A stretch of 15,961 bases of DNA from JANQEA01 sp964530075 (GTDB lineage Bacteria; Bipolaricaulota; Bipolaricaulia; UBA7950; UBA9294). This document shows positions 1 through 9,139 of this stretch, in pieces. The number at the start of each line of letters is the position of its first letter. Position 1 is the first letter of the stretch. Position numbers and translations under genes: made by a program. Below the pieces are notes generated by a model. The model was not told the DNA's origin. It ran no database searches and saw only the letters and a program-made list of their open reading frames with translations. The stretch is from assembly GCA_964530075.1 (NCBI GenBank), contig CAZGXU010000048.1:1-15961 (forward strand), read 5' to 3'.

Positions 1-1314
1 CACCGCATCCTCGGCCCCCGCCTCGATGGCGGCCTGGCGGACCCGTTCCAGCTCGGCCGGGGTGTCGGTCTGGAAGGAGTTGACCGCCACCACCACGTTG
101 ACCCCGAATTTCCTGGCCGTGTTGATGAGGTGGACCATGTTCCCCAGCCCCTTGTCCAGCAGTTCCAGGTCCTCGGTCAGATAGGCCTTATCGAGCGGGG
201 CGCCGGCGGTCACGGTCGGTCCGCCGCCGTGCATCTTGAGAGCCCGGATGGTGGCCACCAGGACCACCACATGGGGGACCAGCCCGCTGTAGCGGCACTT
301 GATGTCGAAGAACTTCTCCATCCCGATGTCGGCGCCGAACCCGCTCTCGGTGACGACGTAGTCCGCGAGTTTGACGGCGATCTTGTCGGCGATGATCGAG
401 CTGTTCCCGTGCGCGATGTTGGCGAACGGGCCGGCGTGGACGAACGCCGGCTGCCCCTCGAGCGTCTGCATCAGCGTCGGCATGAGGGCCTCCTTCATCA
501 GGACCGTCACCGCGCCGGCGACGCCGAGCTGCTCGACGTTGACGGGGTTCCCCTTCTTATCGAGGCCGACGACCATCCTCCCGAACCGTTCGCGCATGTC
601 CGCGAGCGAGGTCGCGAGAGCGAGGATCGCCATGATCTCCGAGGAAACGGAGATGTCGAAGCCGGTCTTCCGCGGGAAGACGGGGCTGGGGGAGCCGTCC
701 CTTAGCTTGTCGTCGTTGAACCCGACCTCGATCTCGCGCAGCGAGCGGTCGCAGATGTCGACGACGCGGCGCCAGGTGATCGTCTCAGGATCGATGTCGA
801 GACGCTGCAGGCCGCGCTTGGCGAGCGCCTCGTCGGTCTGGCGCGACTCGTGGAACATCCGCGTGTCGAGCGCGGCGGCGACGAGGTTGTGCGCGACGGA
901 GATCGCGTGGATGTCGCCGGTCAGGTGGAGATTGAAGTCCTCCATTGGGACGATCTGGGAGTAGCCGCCGCCGGCGGCGCCCCCCTTGATGTTGAACGTC
1001 GGCCCCATGCTCGGCTGGCGGATGCAGCACATGACGTTCGCTCCGAGCACCGTGCCGAGGGCCTGGGTCAGGCCGACCATCGTCGTCGACTTCCCCTCGC
1101 CGAGCGGCGTCGGCGTGATCGCGGTCACGTCGATGTACTTCCCGTTCGGTCGATCGGCGAGGCGGTCCAGGATCGACAGTCTGACCTTCGCCTTCAGCTT
1201 CCCGTGGGGATCGAGTTCGTCTTCGAGGATGCCGAGATCCGCCGCGATCTGCGTAATCGGTTTCGGCTTCGCCGCCTGCGCAATCTCAAGGTCGGATGGG
1301 ACACTCCCTGCCAC
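1..1314 (-). CDS. fhs: Formate-tetrahydrofolate ligase (10-formyl-THF synthetase), 3' end cut off by window
   Basis: This enzyme joins formate to tetrahydrofolate using ATP, giving 10-formyl-THF, the entry step of the methyl branch of the Wood-Ljungdahl pathway; it is cytosolic. The first 438 codons are present and open to the left edge; the family is usually about 555-560 residues, so roughly the last 120 are outside. The P-loop TPLGEGKST lies at residues 68-77, followed by the family blocks RQPSMGPTFNIKGGAAGGGY and PMEDFNLHLTGDIHA. I chose the GTG at 1314 because a strong AAGGAGG lies 4 nt upstream and the protein there begins in the normal place; no ATG sits nearby. It follows cooS by 66 bp with no obvious promoter or terminator, so it is probably the distal gene of the acs operon. 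Identification is very secure; whether the missing end is intact is unknown. Confidence 0.96.
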   Translation of the reverse strand, partial: MAGSVPSDLEIAQAAKPKPITQIAADLGILEDELDPHGKLKAKVRLSILDRLADRPNGKYIDVTAITPTPLGEGKSTTMVGLTQALGTVLGANVMCCIRQPSMGPTFNIKGGAAGGGYSQIVPMEDFNLHLTGDIHAISVAHNLVAAALDTRMFHESRQTDEALAKRGLQRLDIDPETITWRRVVDICDRSLREIEVGFNDDKLRDGSPSPVFPRKTGFDISVSSEIMAILALATSLADMRERFGRMVVGLDKKGNPVNVEQLGVAGAVTVLMKEALMPTLMQTLEGQPAFVHAGPFANIAHGNSSIIADKIAVKLADYVVTESGFGADIGMEKFFDIKCRYSGLVPHVVVLVATIRALKMHGGGPTVTAGAPLDKAYLTEDLELLDKGLGNMVHLINTARKFGVNVVVAVNSFQTDTPAELERVRQAAIEAGAEDAV

Positions 1315-1318
1315 ACTG

Positions 1319-1325
1319 CCTCCTT
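1319..1325 (-). promoter_or_regulatory. Ribosome binding site fixing the fhs GTG start
   Basis: The minus strand carries AAGGAGG here, 4 nt before an in-frame GTG. It is the strongest Shine-Dalgarno match in the 66-bp cooS-fhs gap and decides in favour of a GTG start for fhs. Confidence 0.75.
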
Positions 1326-1380
1326 ACGTTGTTTCGGCCACCGGTGCTCGTCCGGCCTCTACGTCCGTCGTTCTCGGCGT

Positions 1381-3276
1381 TCAGGCGTACATGACCTCCT
1401 TCAGCTTCAGCGCCGCTCGCTTCGCGTCGATGTGGTCGATCATCCGGCGCGCGGCCGCGATCGGGTCCGGCTCGAAGGCGAACTTCCCTCCGACCACCGA
1501 CTCGATCTCCTCGGTCAGATAGCGGGTTAGGTTCTCCGATCCCTCGATCGGGAACGGCATCCCGAGTGTCGTGAATACGCCGGACGAGACGAAGTAGAAC
1601 CCGATCGAAACCGCCTTCTCGCTCATCCACTCCGGCGCCGCGCCGGCGACCGGCAGGTCGGAGATGTCCTCGCCCAGCCCGCCCTCGTGGACCATGTTCG
1701 TCAGCACCATCAGGATCCGCGCGTTATCGACGCACGAGCCGACGTGGAGGACCGGTGGAATGCCGACCGTTTCACAGATCTCCTTCAGGCCGTCACCGGC
1801 CAGCTCGAACGCGATCTCCGGTCGCATCAGGCCATGCTTCGCGTCGGCGATCGCCGAGCAGCCGGTCGTCACGACCAGGACGTCGTTCTTGATCAGTTCC
1901 TTCGCCATCTCGACGTGAGCCCAGTCGTGGGTGATCTTCGGGTTGTTGCAGCCGACGACCCCGGCCGCTCCGCGGAGCCGGCCGTCGATGATCGCGTCGT
2001 TCAGCGGGCGGTACGTCGATCGATACGTCCCTCCGAGGAAGCTGAACACGGACTCGGCGGTGAACCCGGCGATCAGATCCATCGTCTCGTCCGGGATGAA
2101 CGGCTTCTGGTCCCGACGGCCGTAGTTCTCGATCGCCATGCGAACGATCGTCTTGGCGATCTCCAGCGCCCGTTCCTCACTGAACTCGACGTGCTCCACC
2201 CCCGGGAACTTCGCCTTCGGGGAGGTGGTCACCAGTTTCGTGTGGTAGTGATTCACGAGATCGGCAAGCGCCGGCATGATGCACTGCACGTCGACCATCA
2301 TCAGATCGACCGCCCCGGTCATGATCGCCAGTTCCTGCTGGAGGAAGTTGCCGGCGATCGGCACCCCGTGCCGCATCAGGATTTCGTTGGCCGTGCAGCA
2401 GATCCCGGAGACGTTGATCCCCTCCGCCCCGGCTTCGGCGGCGAGCTCGAGAAGCTCGGGATCCCGGGCCGCGGCGACGGCCATCTCGGAGAGGACCGGC
2501 TCGTGGCCGTGGACGACGAGGTTGACCTGCTTCTCGTCGAGCACGCCGAGATTCACCGTGCCGCGGATCGGGGACGGGGTGCCGAACAAGACGTCCTGCA
2601 GTTCGGTGGCGATCATCGAGCCGCCCCATCCGTCGGCCAGCGAGCAGCGGATCCCCTGTTGGATGATGTTGTGGTACTCGGAATCGACCCCCATGTGCGT
2701 GCGGTGCATGATCTCGACGATCTCCCGGTCGACGCCGCGGGGGACGACGCCGGCGGCCTGCCATCGCTTGACCCGCTTCTCCGGCGCGCGGAACGCGAGC
2801 TTGAGCTCCCCCTCCTGTTGCCCGAAATCGGCGAGCGCCCGCTCGGCGAGCGCGACCGCGATCTCGCGGTCCGACGCGCCGTTCTGGCCGATGCCGTACG
2901 CTGCCGCGACCTGTCGGAGCTTCACCGGGTCCTTGATCTCGTAGTCGCTCGATTCGTCCCGGGCCGCCAGCAGAAGGGCGTGGGTCACGTCCCGACCGTG
3001 GTCGGAGTGCGCGGCCGCGCCTCCGGCGATCATTCGTACGAGGTTTCGCGCCGCGATCGTGTCCACATCGGCCCCGCAGACCCCGTGATCCGTCTTCCCG
3101 GGGATGATGCGGCACGGCCCCATGCTGCAAATCCGGCAGCAGACGCCTTGACTTCCAAAGGTGCACTGGGGCTGCATCGCGTCCAAGCGATCCCAGGCGG
3201 TTTCGCGCTGTCCGTCGTTGGCCTCGAGGACCTCGAGCGACGCCCTGTCGATGCTTCGGGGTTTCCCGTTCGCCAC
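1381..3276 (-). CDS. cooS: Ni-Fe carbon monoxide dehydrogenase catalytic subunit (CooS/AcsA)
   Basis: This is the CODH subunit that interconverts CO2 and CO and feeds CO to acetyl-CoA synthase. The product is 631 residues, normal for the family. Cys38 and Cys46 fit the D-cluster; Cys47, Cys50, Cys55 and Cys67 fit the B-cluster. The C-cluster set is complete: His258 (in VHGHEP), Cys294, Cys332, Cys443, Cys473 and Cys515, with the catalytic Lys554 just before AVSIGF. The expected His relay reads AHSDHGRDVTH (His90, His93, Asp96, His99), so one usual histidine is Asp. The GTG start at 3276 has GGAAGGAGGAGG just upstream. It lies 21 bp after acsE and 66 bp before fhs. Placement with acsB, acsC, acsD and acsE argues for the bifunctional CODH/ACS complex (AcsA role) rather than a stand-alone CO oxidation enzyme. 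Confidence 0.97.
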   Translation of the reverse strand: MANGKPRSIDRASLEVLEANDGQRETAWDRLDAMQPQCTFGSQGVCCRICSMGPCRIIPGKTDHGVCGADVDTIAARNLVRMIAGGAAAHSDHGRDVTHALLLAARDESSDYEIKDPVKLRQVAAAYGIGQNGASDREIAVALAERALADFGQQEGELKLAFRAPEKRVKRWQAAGVVPRGVDREIVEIMHRTHMGVDSEYHNIIQQGIRCSLADGWGGSMIATELQDVLFGTPSPIRGTVNLGVLDEKQVNLVVHGHEPVLSEMAVAAARDPELLELAAEAGAEGINVSGICCTANEILMRHGVPIAGNFLQQELAIMTGAVDLMMVDVQCIMPALADLVNHYHTKLVTTSPKAKFPGVEHVEFSEERALEIAKTIVRMAIENYGRRDQKPFIPDETMDLIAGFTAESVFSFLGGTYRSTYRPLNDAIIDGRLRGAAGVVGCNNPKITHDWAHVEMAKELIKNDVLVVTTGCSAIADAKHGLMRPEIAFELAGDGLKEICETVGIPPVLHVGSCVDNARILMVLTNMVHEGGLGEDISDLPVAGAAPEWMSEKAVSIGFYFVSSGVFTTLGMPFPIEGSENLTRYLTEEIESVVGGKFAFEPDPIAAARRMIDHIDAKRAALKLKEVMYA

Positions 3277-3297
3277 CGTTCCTCCTCCTTCCTGCCG

Positions 3298-4089
3298 TTA
3301 CTGCCGCACCTGGAAGGCGCGCACGTACGAATCGCTGTAGATCTCCTTGTTCAGCACCAGTTCGGCCGTCGCCACCGCGGCGATCAGCTCCTCATCGCAG
3401 ACGTTGCAGATCGCCGCGTCCAGTCCGCGGGCCATCGCCATGATGAGGAACGTGCGGACGATCCGCCTCCGCTCGGCCGCCTTCGACCCGATGTTGGACA
3501 GCCCGACGGAGATGTGGGGCGGGGGATCTGAGAGGTGGGTGTACTGCTCGATCGCCTCGAGGACGAACCCCGCCTGCTCCTGCATGAACTTGAGCGGCAT
3601 GAGGATCGGATCGAGAATGATCCGGTCCGGGTCGAGTCCTCCCTCCATCGCCGTTATGAACACCATCGCCCCGTTCTCCACCCGGCGATCGACGTTCTGT
3701 GGGCTGCCTCGGTCGTCCATCGCCAGACCGAGCAACATCGCGTTGTACTTCACTGCGAGAGGCACGGTCTTCTCTAGCTTCCCGGGATCCGCGGTGGTCG
3801 AGTTGATCAGGACGCCGCGGCCGTCGATCGCGTCGAGGCCGGCCTCGATCGTCTCGATCTTCGTCGAGTCGACCGAGATCTTCGTCGGCACGACCTCCTG
3901 CACGGTCTCCACCAACCACGCCATGTCCGCCGGATCACGAGAGGCGGCCCCGATGTTCACGTCCAGGTACGAAGCGCCGGCCTCGGCTTGCGCCACAGCC
4001 CACTTCTCCACCGCGGTCGGATTCTTGGTCCGGATGGCGTTTGCGATGTCCTTGAACCCCGCGTTGATCCGCTCTCCGATGAGGATCAT
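3298..4089 (-). CDS. acsE: 5-Methyltetrahydrofolate:corrinoid iron-sulfur protein methyltransferase (AcsE)
   Basis: AcsE transfers the N5-methyl group of methyl-THF to Co(I) of the AcsC/AcsD corrinoid protein. The 263 residues match the length of Moorella MeTr (about 262). It has a pterin-binding TIM-barrel start (GERIN at 5-9), LDVNIG at 42-47, DST at 74-76, NSTTAD at 96-101, LDP at 159-161 and VGLSNIGS at 195-202. Asn96, Asp160 and Asn199 fall at the same numbers as the pterin-site residues I recall for the Moorella enzyme, with Asp74 one off from its Asp75. The ATG overlaps the acsD stop by 4 nt (ATGA), so translation is probably coupled. A cobalamin-dependent homocysteine methyltransferase fragment is excluded by the compact length and the acs context. 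Confidence 0.96.
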   Translation of the reverse strand: MILIGERINAGFKDIANAIRTKNPTAVEKWAVAQAEAGASYLDVNIGAASRDPADMAWLVETVQEVVPTKISVDSTKIETIEAGLDAIDGRGVLINSTTADPGKLEKTVPLAVKYNAMLLGLAMDDRGSPQNVDRRVENGAMVFITAMEGGLDPDRIILDPILMPLKFMQEQAGFVLEAIEQYTHLSDPPPHISVGLSNIGSKAAERRRIVRTFLIMAMARGLDAAICNVCDEELIAAVATAELVLNKEIYSDSYVRAFQVRQ

Positions 4090-5066
4090 CCGGCCTCACC
4101 TCCCATCAGTCGAGTGATCGTTCTCTTGGTGAGCTGCACCGCCTCGGGATGGCGAAGGATCAGGAGATCGGCTCCGGCGAGCAGGTAGACGGCCGCCGTC
4201 GACGCCTCCCACATCGGACCGCGGATCGTCACGTCGCCCCAGCCGGGGACCTCGCTTTCCGGGGCCCGGGCCTCCTTGGCGCCCCACACCTCCAGCCCGA
4301 TGTCGCAGAGCATCGGCATCGCTACGGCCTTGTCGCCCTTCAGTCCAGCGATCCGGAGACGCTCCATGATCGAGTAGACGTACTCGAGCCCGTAGCCGAG
4401 GGCGCCGGTGCTCGGGAAGATCACCAGGTTCTCGGCCGGGAAGCCGATGTCGAGCGCAAGGATGTTGATCTGCTTCGCCATGTTGATGTCGACGGGCGAC
4501 TCCGCGATCAGCTTGTGTCCGTATGCCGTACCGAGAGCGGTGAGGGTCTTGTAGTTGTCCTCGGTGATCGTTCCAAGGAGGCAGTTCTCCCCGGAGAGGG
4601 CCTCGGCGACGAGCGGGAAGATCTCGTTGTCCTTCTCGTCGTTTCCACAGCCCCAGACGATCAAAGGGACGCCGACGGCCTTGGCGACCGCCTTGGCTGT
4701 GGCGGCAGCCTCCTCAGGGGTCCGGTTCGCGCCGTTCGGGTCGCATCCTTGCAAACGGAGGCAGATCATCTCGGCCCCGTGCGTCTCGACGCACGCCTTC
4801 GCCCACCCGGCGGGATCGTCGAGCACGTCGGCGAATGGCTCCCGGACGGTATCGGGCCAGTCCTCGGCCGGGACGTCCCAGACCTCCATCGCCACGACCG
4901 GCTTGTTCGGCATCGTCCCCTCGAAGTGATAGAAAGGGAGCGTCGTTTCGCCACCGACGGTGACGGTCGACGTCCGCGTACCGCCCTCGGCGGACGTGGC
5001 ACCGATCGTCACGGTGTTGATCGCATGCGGCCAGCTCTTCTTGACATCGGGGATCTCAACGGTCAC
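4086..5066 (-). CDS. acsD: Corrinoid iron-sulfur protein small subunit (AcsD, CODH/ACS delta)
   Basis: AcsD pairs with AcsC to form the corrinoid iron-sulfur protein that carries the methyl group from AcsE to the A-cluster of AcsB. The 326-residue length matches bacterial AcsD (about 320). It is a TIM-barrel-like protein without a cysteine cluster, as expected. Visible family blocks include an N-terminal beta region ending in LPFYHFEG, LRLQGCDPNG, LIVWGCGNDEKDNE, NCLLGTITEDNYK, ESPVDINMAKQ and FPSTGALGYGLEYVYS. The GTG start at 5066 overlaps the upstream cooC stop (GTGA), and AAGGAGG lies upstream inside cooC. Its stop overlaps the acsE ATG. It is unusual that acsV and cooC lie between it and its partner gene acsC. 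Confidence 0.96.
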   Translation of the reverse strand: MTVEIPDVKKSWPHAINTVTIGATSAEGGTRTSTVTVGGETTLPFYHFEGTMPNKPVVAMEVWDVPAEDWPDTVREPFADVLDDPAGWAKACVETHGAEMICLRLQGCDPNGANRTPEEAAATAKAVAKAVGVPLIVWGCGNDEKDNEIFPLVAEALSGENCLLGTITEDNYKTLTALGTAYGHKLIAESPVDINMAKQINILALDIGFPAENLVIFPSTGALGYGLEYVYSIMERLRIAGLKGDKAVAMPMLCDIGLEVWGAKEARAPESEVPGWGDVTIRGPMWEASTAAVYLLAGADLLILRHPEAVQLTKRTITRLMGGEAG

Positions 5067-5833
5067 GCGACTTCCTCCTTCTGCAGCAGCGTGTCGAGCA
5101 TATCGGACACCTTGGTGAGCGAAACCGCCTCCGGCGACAGCTCCGCGATCGGGCGGCCGGCGAGGGTCAGCTCATACATCTCCTCGTCGAACGGGATCTT
5201 CCCGAGGATCTCCAGGTCGATCCGCTTGATCTCCTCGCGTGCACGGTCGCTCAGCTCCTCCCGCAGGTTGGTCAACACCAGGAAGCGTTGGCCGATCTCC
5301 AGCTCGAGGTCATCGGCGATGCCTGCGATTCGTCCGGCAGAACGAAGGGCGGTCGGACTGGCGTCTGAGACGACGAGCAGTAGGTCGATCCCGTGGGACA
5401 CACGGCGGGACAGATGTTCCATCCCGGCCTCGTTGTCTAGGATCGTGCAACGGTACGAGGAGCGCAGCGATTCGATGTAGCGTCTGAGAATGTGATTGAC
5501 AGCGCAGTAGCACCCGGGTCCCTCGCCGTGTCCCATCACCAGGAGGTCGACGTCCTCGCCCTCGGCAATCGCTTGATGGAGTTCGTACTCCAGATGCCGG
5601 CTGAGCGGGACGCCCGACGGGAGGCTGTGGATCTGCTTCAGCGTCTCGGCCTGGAGGCGGCCGATCGACAAGTCGGCGGTTAGACCGAGGGCCTCGCCTA
5701 GGTTCGCATTCGGATCGGCGTCGACTGCCAACAGGGGCGTCACCCCACGCTCGCACAAGCCTCGGATGAGCAAGGCCGAAAGCGTCGTCTTCCCTGTACC
5801 GCCCTTCCCGGCCACCGCGACCGTCAGGCTCAT
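5063..5833 (-). CDS. cooC: CooC/AcsF-type nickel-insertion P-loop ATPase (second copy)
   Basis: CooC-family ATPases are MinD-like homodimers that bind nickel and load it into CODH or ACS. In this 256-residue protein the deviant Walker A GKGGTGKTT is at 9-17, VDADPNANLGEALG at 37-50 and the metal-binding Cys-x-Cys pair is Cys108/Cys110 in GPGCYC. The segment LDNEAGMEHLSR matches the switch II region of the family. It overlaps acsV upstream (ATGA) and acsD downstream (GTGA) by 4 nt each, so it is translated as part of that block. Whether it serves CooS (CooC role) or AcsB (AcsF role) cannot be read from sequence. Its DADPNANLG motif differs from the DADSDPNLA of the paralogue at 11552-12307. 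Confidence 0.93.
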   Translation of the reverse strand: MSLTVAVAGKGGTGKTTLSALLIRGLCERGVTPLLAVDADPNANLGEALGLTADLSIGRLQAETLKQIHSLPSGVPLSRHLEYELHQAIAEGEDVDLLVMGHGEGPGCYCAVNHILRRYIESLRSSYRCTILDNEAGMEHLSRRVSHGIDLLLVVSDASPTALRSAGRIAGIADDLELEIGQRFLVLTNLREELSDRAREEIKRIDLEILGKIPFDEEMYELTLAGRPIAELSPEAVSLTKVSDMLDTLLQKEEVA

Positions 5834-7773
5834 CGGTTCGTCCGATCCTCTGCGGAGGTCGAAGCGGCGAGGACGCCCGCGACCGACGGGAACAAGCCCA
5901 GGTGGGTGTGCGGAAGGAACTTCGCCGACATGAACTCCTCGTAGTAGTCAGGATACGTGATGAGGTCGTAGTACGTGGCGCTGCCGGCGATCTCGTCGCT
6001 GCGACGCAGTGCATCAATGGACAACAGGGCCATCTTGGCCCCGACGACGGAGGTGTTCCCGACGAAGCGAATCCGCTCGACCGGGATGTCGGGGATCATC
6101 CCGAGCAGCACCGCCTTGCGGCCGTCGAGGTAGTTGCCGAATCCTCCGGCGATCAGCAGCTGGTCGATGTCCTCGAACCGGTGGTCGGTCGACTCGAGCA
6201 GGATCTTCGCACCGGCGTAGATCGCCGCCTTCGCCCGCAGGACCTTCTCGATGTCCGGTTGGGTAATGACGATGTCCGTGCCGTTGCCGCTCTCGCCGGC
6301 GGCCACCAGGACGAACTCCAGCTGCCCGCCGACCTCGCGAACCCGGGAGGAGCGATCGGTCAGGAGATGCCCGGAGCGATCGATGATACCGCCCTCGAAC
6401 AGACTGGCGATCGCGTCGATCAGTCCCGAGCCGCAGATGCCGCGGGGTGGTGCGTCGCCGATGGTCTCGATGTCGATCGATTCGCTGTCGGAGAACGCGA
6501 CGCGCTCGATCGCCCCCCGGGACGCTCGCATCCCCGACTTGACACCGGTTCCTTCGAACGCCGGACCGGCCGACGTGGCGCACGCCAGCATCCATTCGTC
6601 GTTCCCGAGCACGATCTCTCCGTTTGTGCCGACATCGATCAGCATTGTCAGATGGGACCCGTCCGCCAGTCCGGTCGCGAGGATCCCAGCGGTGATGTCG
6701 CCGCCGACCCAGCCGCCGATCGCTGGCATCGTGTACAGGATGCCGCGCGGGTTGATCCGGATTCCGACCTCCGCCGCGCGGACGGGGGGCGGGTTCGTGG
6801 TCGTCGGGACGTAGGGCGACTTCCGGATGTGCGACGCATCGAGCCCGAGCAAGAAGTGCAGCATCGTCGTGTTCCCGGATGCGAAACAGGCGATCACGTC
6901 TTGGAGTTCGACGTTGCACCGCGTGGCAAGGGTGTTGATCAGGTTGTTGATGTCTCCGACAACGGCGTCTCGAAGCGGCCCGGCGCCCTCTCGCTCGGCG
7001 TGAATGATCCGGCGGGTCACTTCCGCGCCGTACGGGATCTGGGAGTTGTAGCACGCCTCTGCGTCGAGCGTCTTCGAACTGAGCAGATCGACGAGATGCG
7101 CGACGACCGTCGACGTCCCGATGTCGACGACGATCCCGTAGGAAGCGTCGGTTCGATCCCCTTCCTCGATCTGGATCACCTCGATCGTCTCCCCACGGTT
7201 CCCGAGGGTGGCGGTGATCTTCCATTTCCCTCTTCGATGCTGCTGGGGGAGGGACTGAAGCACCTTCAGCCCCATCTGCATCCTCGGTGCGTCGACGCGG
7301 CGGCGGATCTCGCGGTAGAGCCGCTCCTGACAGCCGAGGTAGTCCTGTAGCGTCGGCGGCGTGAGCTCGACGCACAGCTTCGACACGATCGGCGCGTACG
7401 GGTACTCCTTGGCGGCCCCAAGCCCGGGGGTCAGCGCGCGGAATCGATCGGTATCCTCATCGACGAGGATCTGAGCTCCGTCGACCCGAGACTCGGGGGG
7501 CACGGTGACGTCCACATCCTCAGTGACCCGCGTCTGGCAGGCGAGAACGTAGCCCTGTTGGATCTCCTCGCGGGTGAGGAGAGCGGTCGGTTCCGCGTCG
7601 ACCTTACCGGAGAGGATCTGCACCCGACAGCGTCCGCAGATTCCGTCGCCGCCGCAGATCGACGCGACGAACACCCCGGCCGAGCGCGCGGCGTCGAGGA
7701 GCGATGTTCCTCGCCGTACCTCGACGCTCTTCCCTTCCGGCTGGAATCTGACGCGGACCGTTTCCGTTCCCAT
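5830..7773 (-). CDS. acsV: Reductive activator of corrinoid iron-sulfur protein (AcsV/RACo, DUF4445)
   Basis: RACo is an ATP-dependent, iron-sulfur activator that returns accidentally oxidised Co(II) in AcsC/AcsD to active Co(I). The 647-residue protein has the expected two-part layout. The N-terminal ferredoxin-like domain has [2Fe-2S] ligands Cys40, Cys46, Cys49 and Cys79. A linker leads to a C-terminal actin-like ATPase (DUF4445) beginning near residue 212 with GIVVDIGTST; the second phosphate motif DVGTNGE starts at Asp380. Further blocks are AGPAFEGTGVKSGMRASRGA, GICGSGLIDA and IAGGFGNYLDGR. The ATG at 7773 is 10 bp after the acsC stop with only a weak GGACGG Shine-Dalgarno, so translation may depend on acsC. 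Its stop overlaps cooC. The acs context favours AcsV over related RamA-type activators of methylamine methyltransferases. Confidence 0.94.
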   Translation of the reverse strand: MGTETVRVRFQPEGKSVEVRRGTSLLDAARSAGVFVASICGGDGICGRCRVQILSGKVDAEPTALLTREEIQQGYVLACQTRVTEDVDVTVPPESRVDGAQILVDEDTDRFRALTPGLGAAKEYPYAPIVSKLCVELTPPTLQDYLGCQERLYREIRRRVDAPRMQMGLKVLQSLPQQHRRGKWKITATLGNRGETIEVIQIEEGDRTDASYGIVVDIGTSTVVAHLVDLLSSKTLDAEACYNSQIPYGAEVTRRIIHAEREGAGPLRDAVVGDINNLINTLATRCNVELQDVIACFASGNTTMLHFLLGLDASHIRKSPYVPTTTNPPPVRAAEVGIRINPRGILYTMPAIGGWVGGDITAGILATGLADGSHLTMLIDVGTNGEIVLGNDEWMLACATSAGPAFEGTGVKSGMRASRGAIERVAFSDSESIDIETIGDAPPRGICGSGLIDAIASLFEGGIIDRSGHLLTDRSSRVREVGGQLEFVLVAAGESGNGTDIVITQPDIEKVLRAKAAIYAGAKILLESTDHRFEDIDQLLIAGGFGNYLDGRKAVLLGMIPDIPVERIRFVGNTSVVGAKMALLSIDALRRSDEIAGSATYYDLITYPDYYEEFMSAKFLPHTHLGLFPSVAGVLAASTSAEDRTNR

Positions 7774-7783
7774 AGGCCGTCCG

Positions 7784-9127
7784 TTAGCCGCCCCACTCGG
7801 TCTTGAGGAAGTGAGGAATGCCGGCGGCGTCCTCCGGACCGACGATCACCTCCCATCCCGACTCCTCTTCGATCTCCATCCTCAGCACGGCCACGAGCCC
7901 CGGGATGATCAGCTTGTTGTGGCTCACGCGGTCCATCACCCCTTGGGCGTTGACCGACTTGACGATCTCCTCGGCGGTCAGCTTGTCGTCGGCGTACGCG
8001 TTCAGCACGCCGAGCCCCTCGGTATCGAACACGCTGATGAAGGTCGGGACCTTGCTGTTCTCGACTTCGCCGGCGACGGTGAAGTACGTCAACGCGAAGT
8101 TCGTCGTGAGGATCACCGGTGCGTCCGGCCCCGGATTGCCGATCTCGTAGAGCTTCGCCTCGATGGCGTTCGGGACGGTCGGGTCGGTGTAGATGTTCTG
8201 TCGGACCGTCAGGATCGGGAGGATCTCCTCAGGCGTCGCGGTGTCCGTGATCACGATCCCGGCGTAGCGGCAGACGGCCATCCCCGCGGCGAGCGACTGG
8301 TCGTTCAGCGTCTTTCCGCTCGCGGTGGTGCAGGTTGGGTAGCCGAGCGGCCGGAAGACCTTCTCGAGGGAGAGGCGACGGAGGAGGGTCAGCTGCGTGA
8401 GGACTCCGACCCAGTCGTCGGCCATGGGCTCCAGAACAAGGTCCCCGACCCCTTTGTCCTCCAGGTTCTGCGTCAGGGTCGCGAGCCCCTCGAGGGAATC
8501 GGATCGAACGAGAACTGGGAGCTTCTTCTCCGCGGCCACCTCCGCGAATCCCTCCCAGGTCTCGGCCGTTGCCGGTCCGATCAGCGGCCGCTGCGCGGTG
8601 ACGCCGTCGAGCGTCGAGCGAAGGGTCTCGGCGTCCTCACAGAGAAGGATCAACGGGAGATCGGAACCGCTGTGAATCCGTTCGAGGGCCACGCCGAAGC
8701 GATCGGTTTCGGCTCCCTCGCCGTCGATGGCGATGAAGTTGACGCCGATCTCCTCTCCGACGCGCACGAAACGGAGTTTCGAGATCGCGTCGAGCCGCGC
8801 GTCGATCTTCGCATCGTCCGACGCAGCGGGAATGCGGACAGCCACGCCGGTCGGGTGGTGGAACTTCTCCTCGTGCCGGAAGAGGACCGTCTCGCCGCCG
8901 ATCATAAGCTCCCTCTCGCCGGAGCCGATCTTCACGGTCCGCATCGGCGGAGCCTGCGCGTCGCCGAGGGCGGCCTGCGCCTCGTCCGACACGTGGGGGC
9001 ACTGATCGAGGGCCGCCTTTTTCGCCGCGACCTGCATCGCGAACGCCATGCACGTCGGGAAGTTGCAGTCGCCGCAGTTCGTCTTCGGGAGCAGCTTGTA
9101 AATGTCGATACCGGTTACCTTCGCCAT
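7784..9127 (-). CDS. acsC: Corrinoid iron-sulfur protein large subunit (AcsC, CODH/ACS gamma)
   Basis: AcsC carries the low-potential [4Fe-4S] cluster and the C-terminal cobamide-binding domain of the corrinoid iron-sulfur protein. The 447-residue length is typical (about 446 in Moorella). The N-terminal cluster ligands are Cys18, Cys21, Cys26 and Cys43 (C-x2-C-x4-C-x16-C) in TNCGDCNFPTC. A TIM-barrel middle and a Rossmann-like C-terminal B12 domain follow; the stretch GIPHFLKTEWGG closes the protein. The ATG at 9127 has AGGAGG directly after the acsB stop, but 12 nt upstream of the start, longer than usual; no better start exists between them. It lies 18 bp after acsB and 10 bp before acsV. 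Confidence 0.96.
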   Translation of the reverse strand: MAKVTGIDIYKLLPKTNCGDCNFPTCMAFAMQVAAKKAALDQCPHVSDEAQAALGDAQAPPMRTVKIGSGERELMIGGETVLFRHEEKFHHPTGVAVRIPAASDDAKIDARLDAISKLRFVRVGEEIGVNFIAIDGEGAETDRFGVALERIHSGSDLPLILLCEDAETLRSTLDGVTAQRPLIGPATAETWEGFAEVAAEKKLPVLVRSDSLEGLATLTQNLEDKGVGDLVLEPMADDWVGVLTQLTLLRRLSLEKVFRPLGYPTCTTASGKTLNDQSLAAGMAVCRYAGIVITDTATPEEILPILTVRQNIYTDPTVPNAIEAKLYEIGNPGPDAPVILTTNFALTYFTVAGEVENSKVPTFISVFDTEGLGVLNAYADDKLTAEEIVKSVNAQGVMDRVSHNKLIIPGLVAVLRMEIEEESGWEVIVGPEDAAGIPHFLKTEWGG

Positions 9128-9139
9128 CGGTGTGCGCAG

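Noticed and set aside
1687..3531. 614-codon open frame on the plus strand opposite cooS
   Set aside because: Antisense shadow of cooS, running past its start into acsE; composition is low-complexity charged residues and no family is recognisable.
4149..5480. 443-codon plus-strand frame opposite acsD and cooC
   Set aside because: Antisense to two overlapping, well-conserved genes, with no ribosome site or domain of its own.
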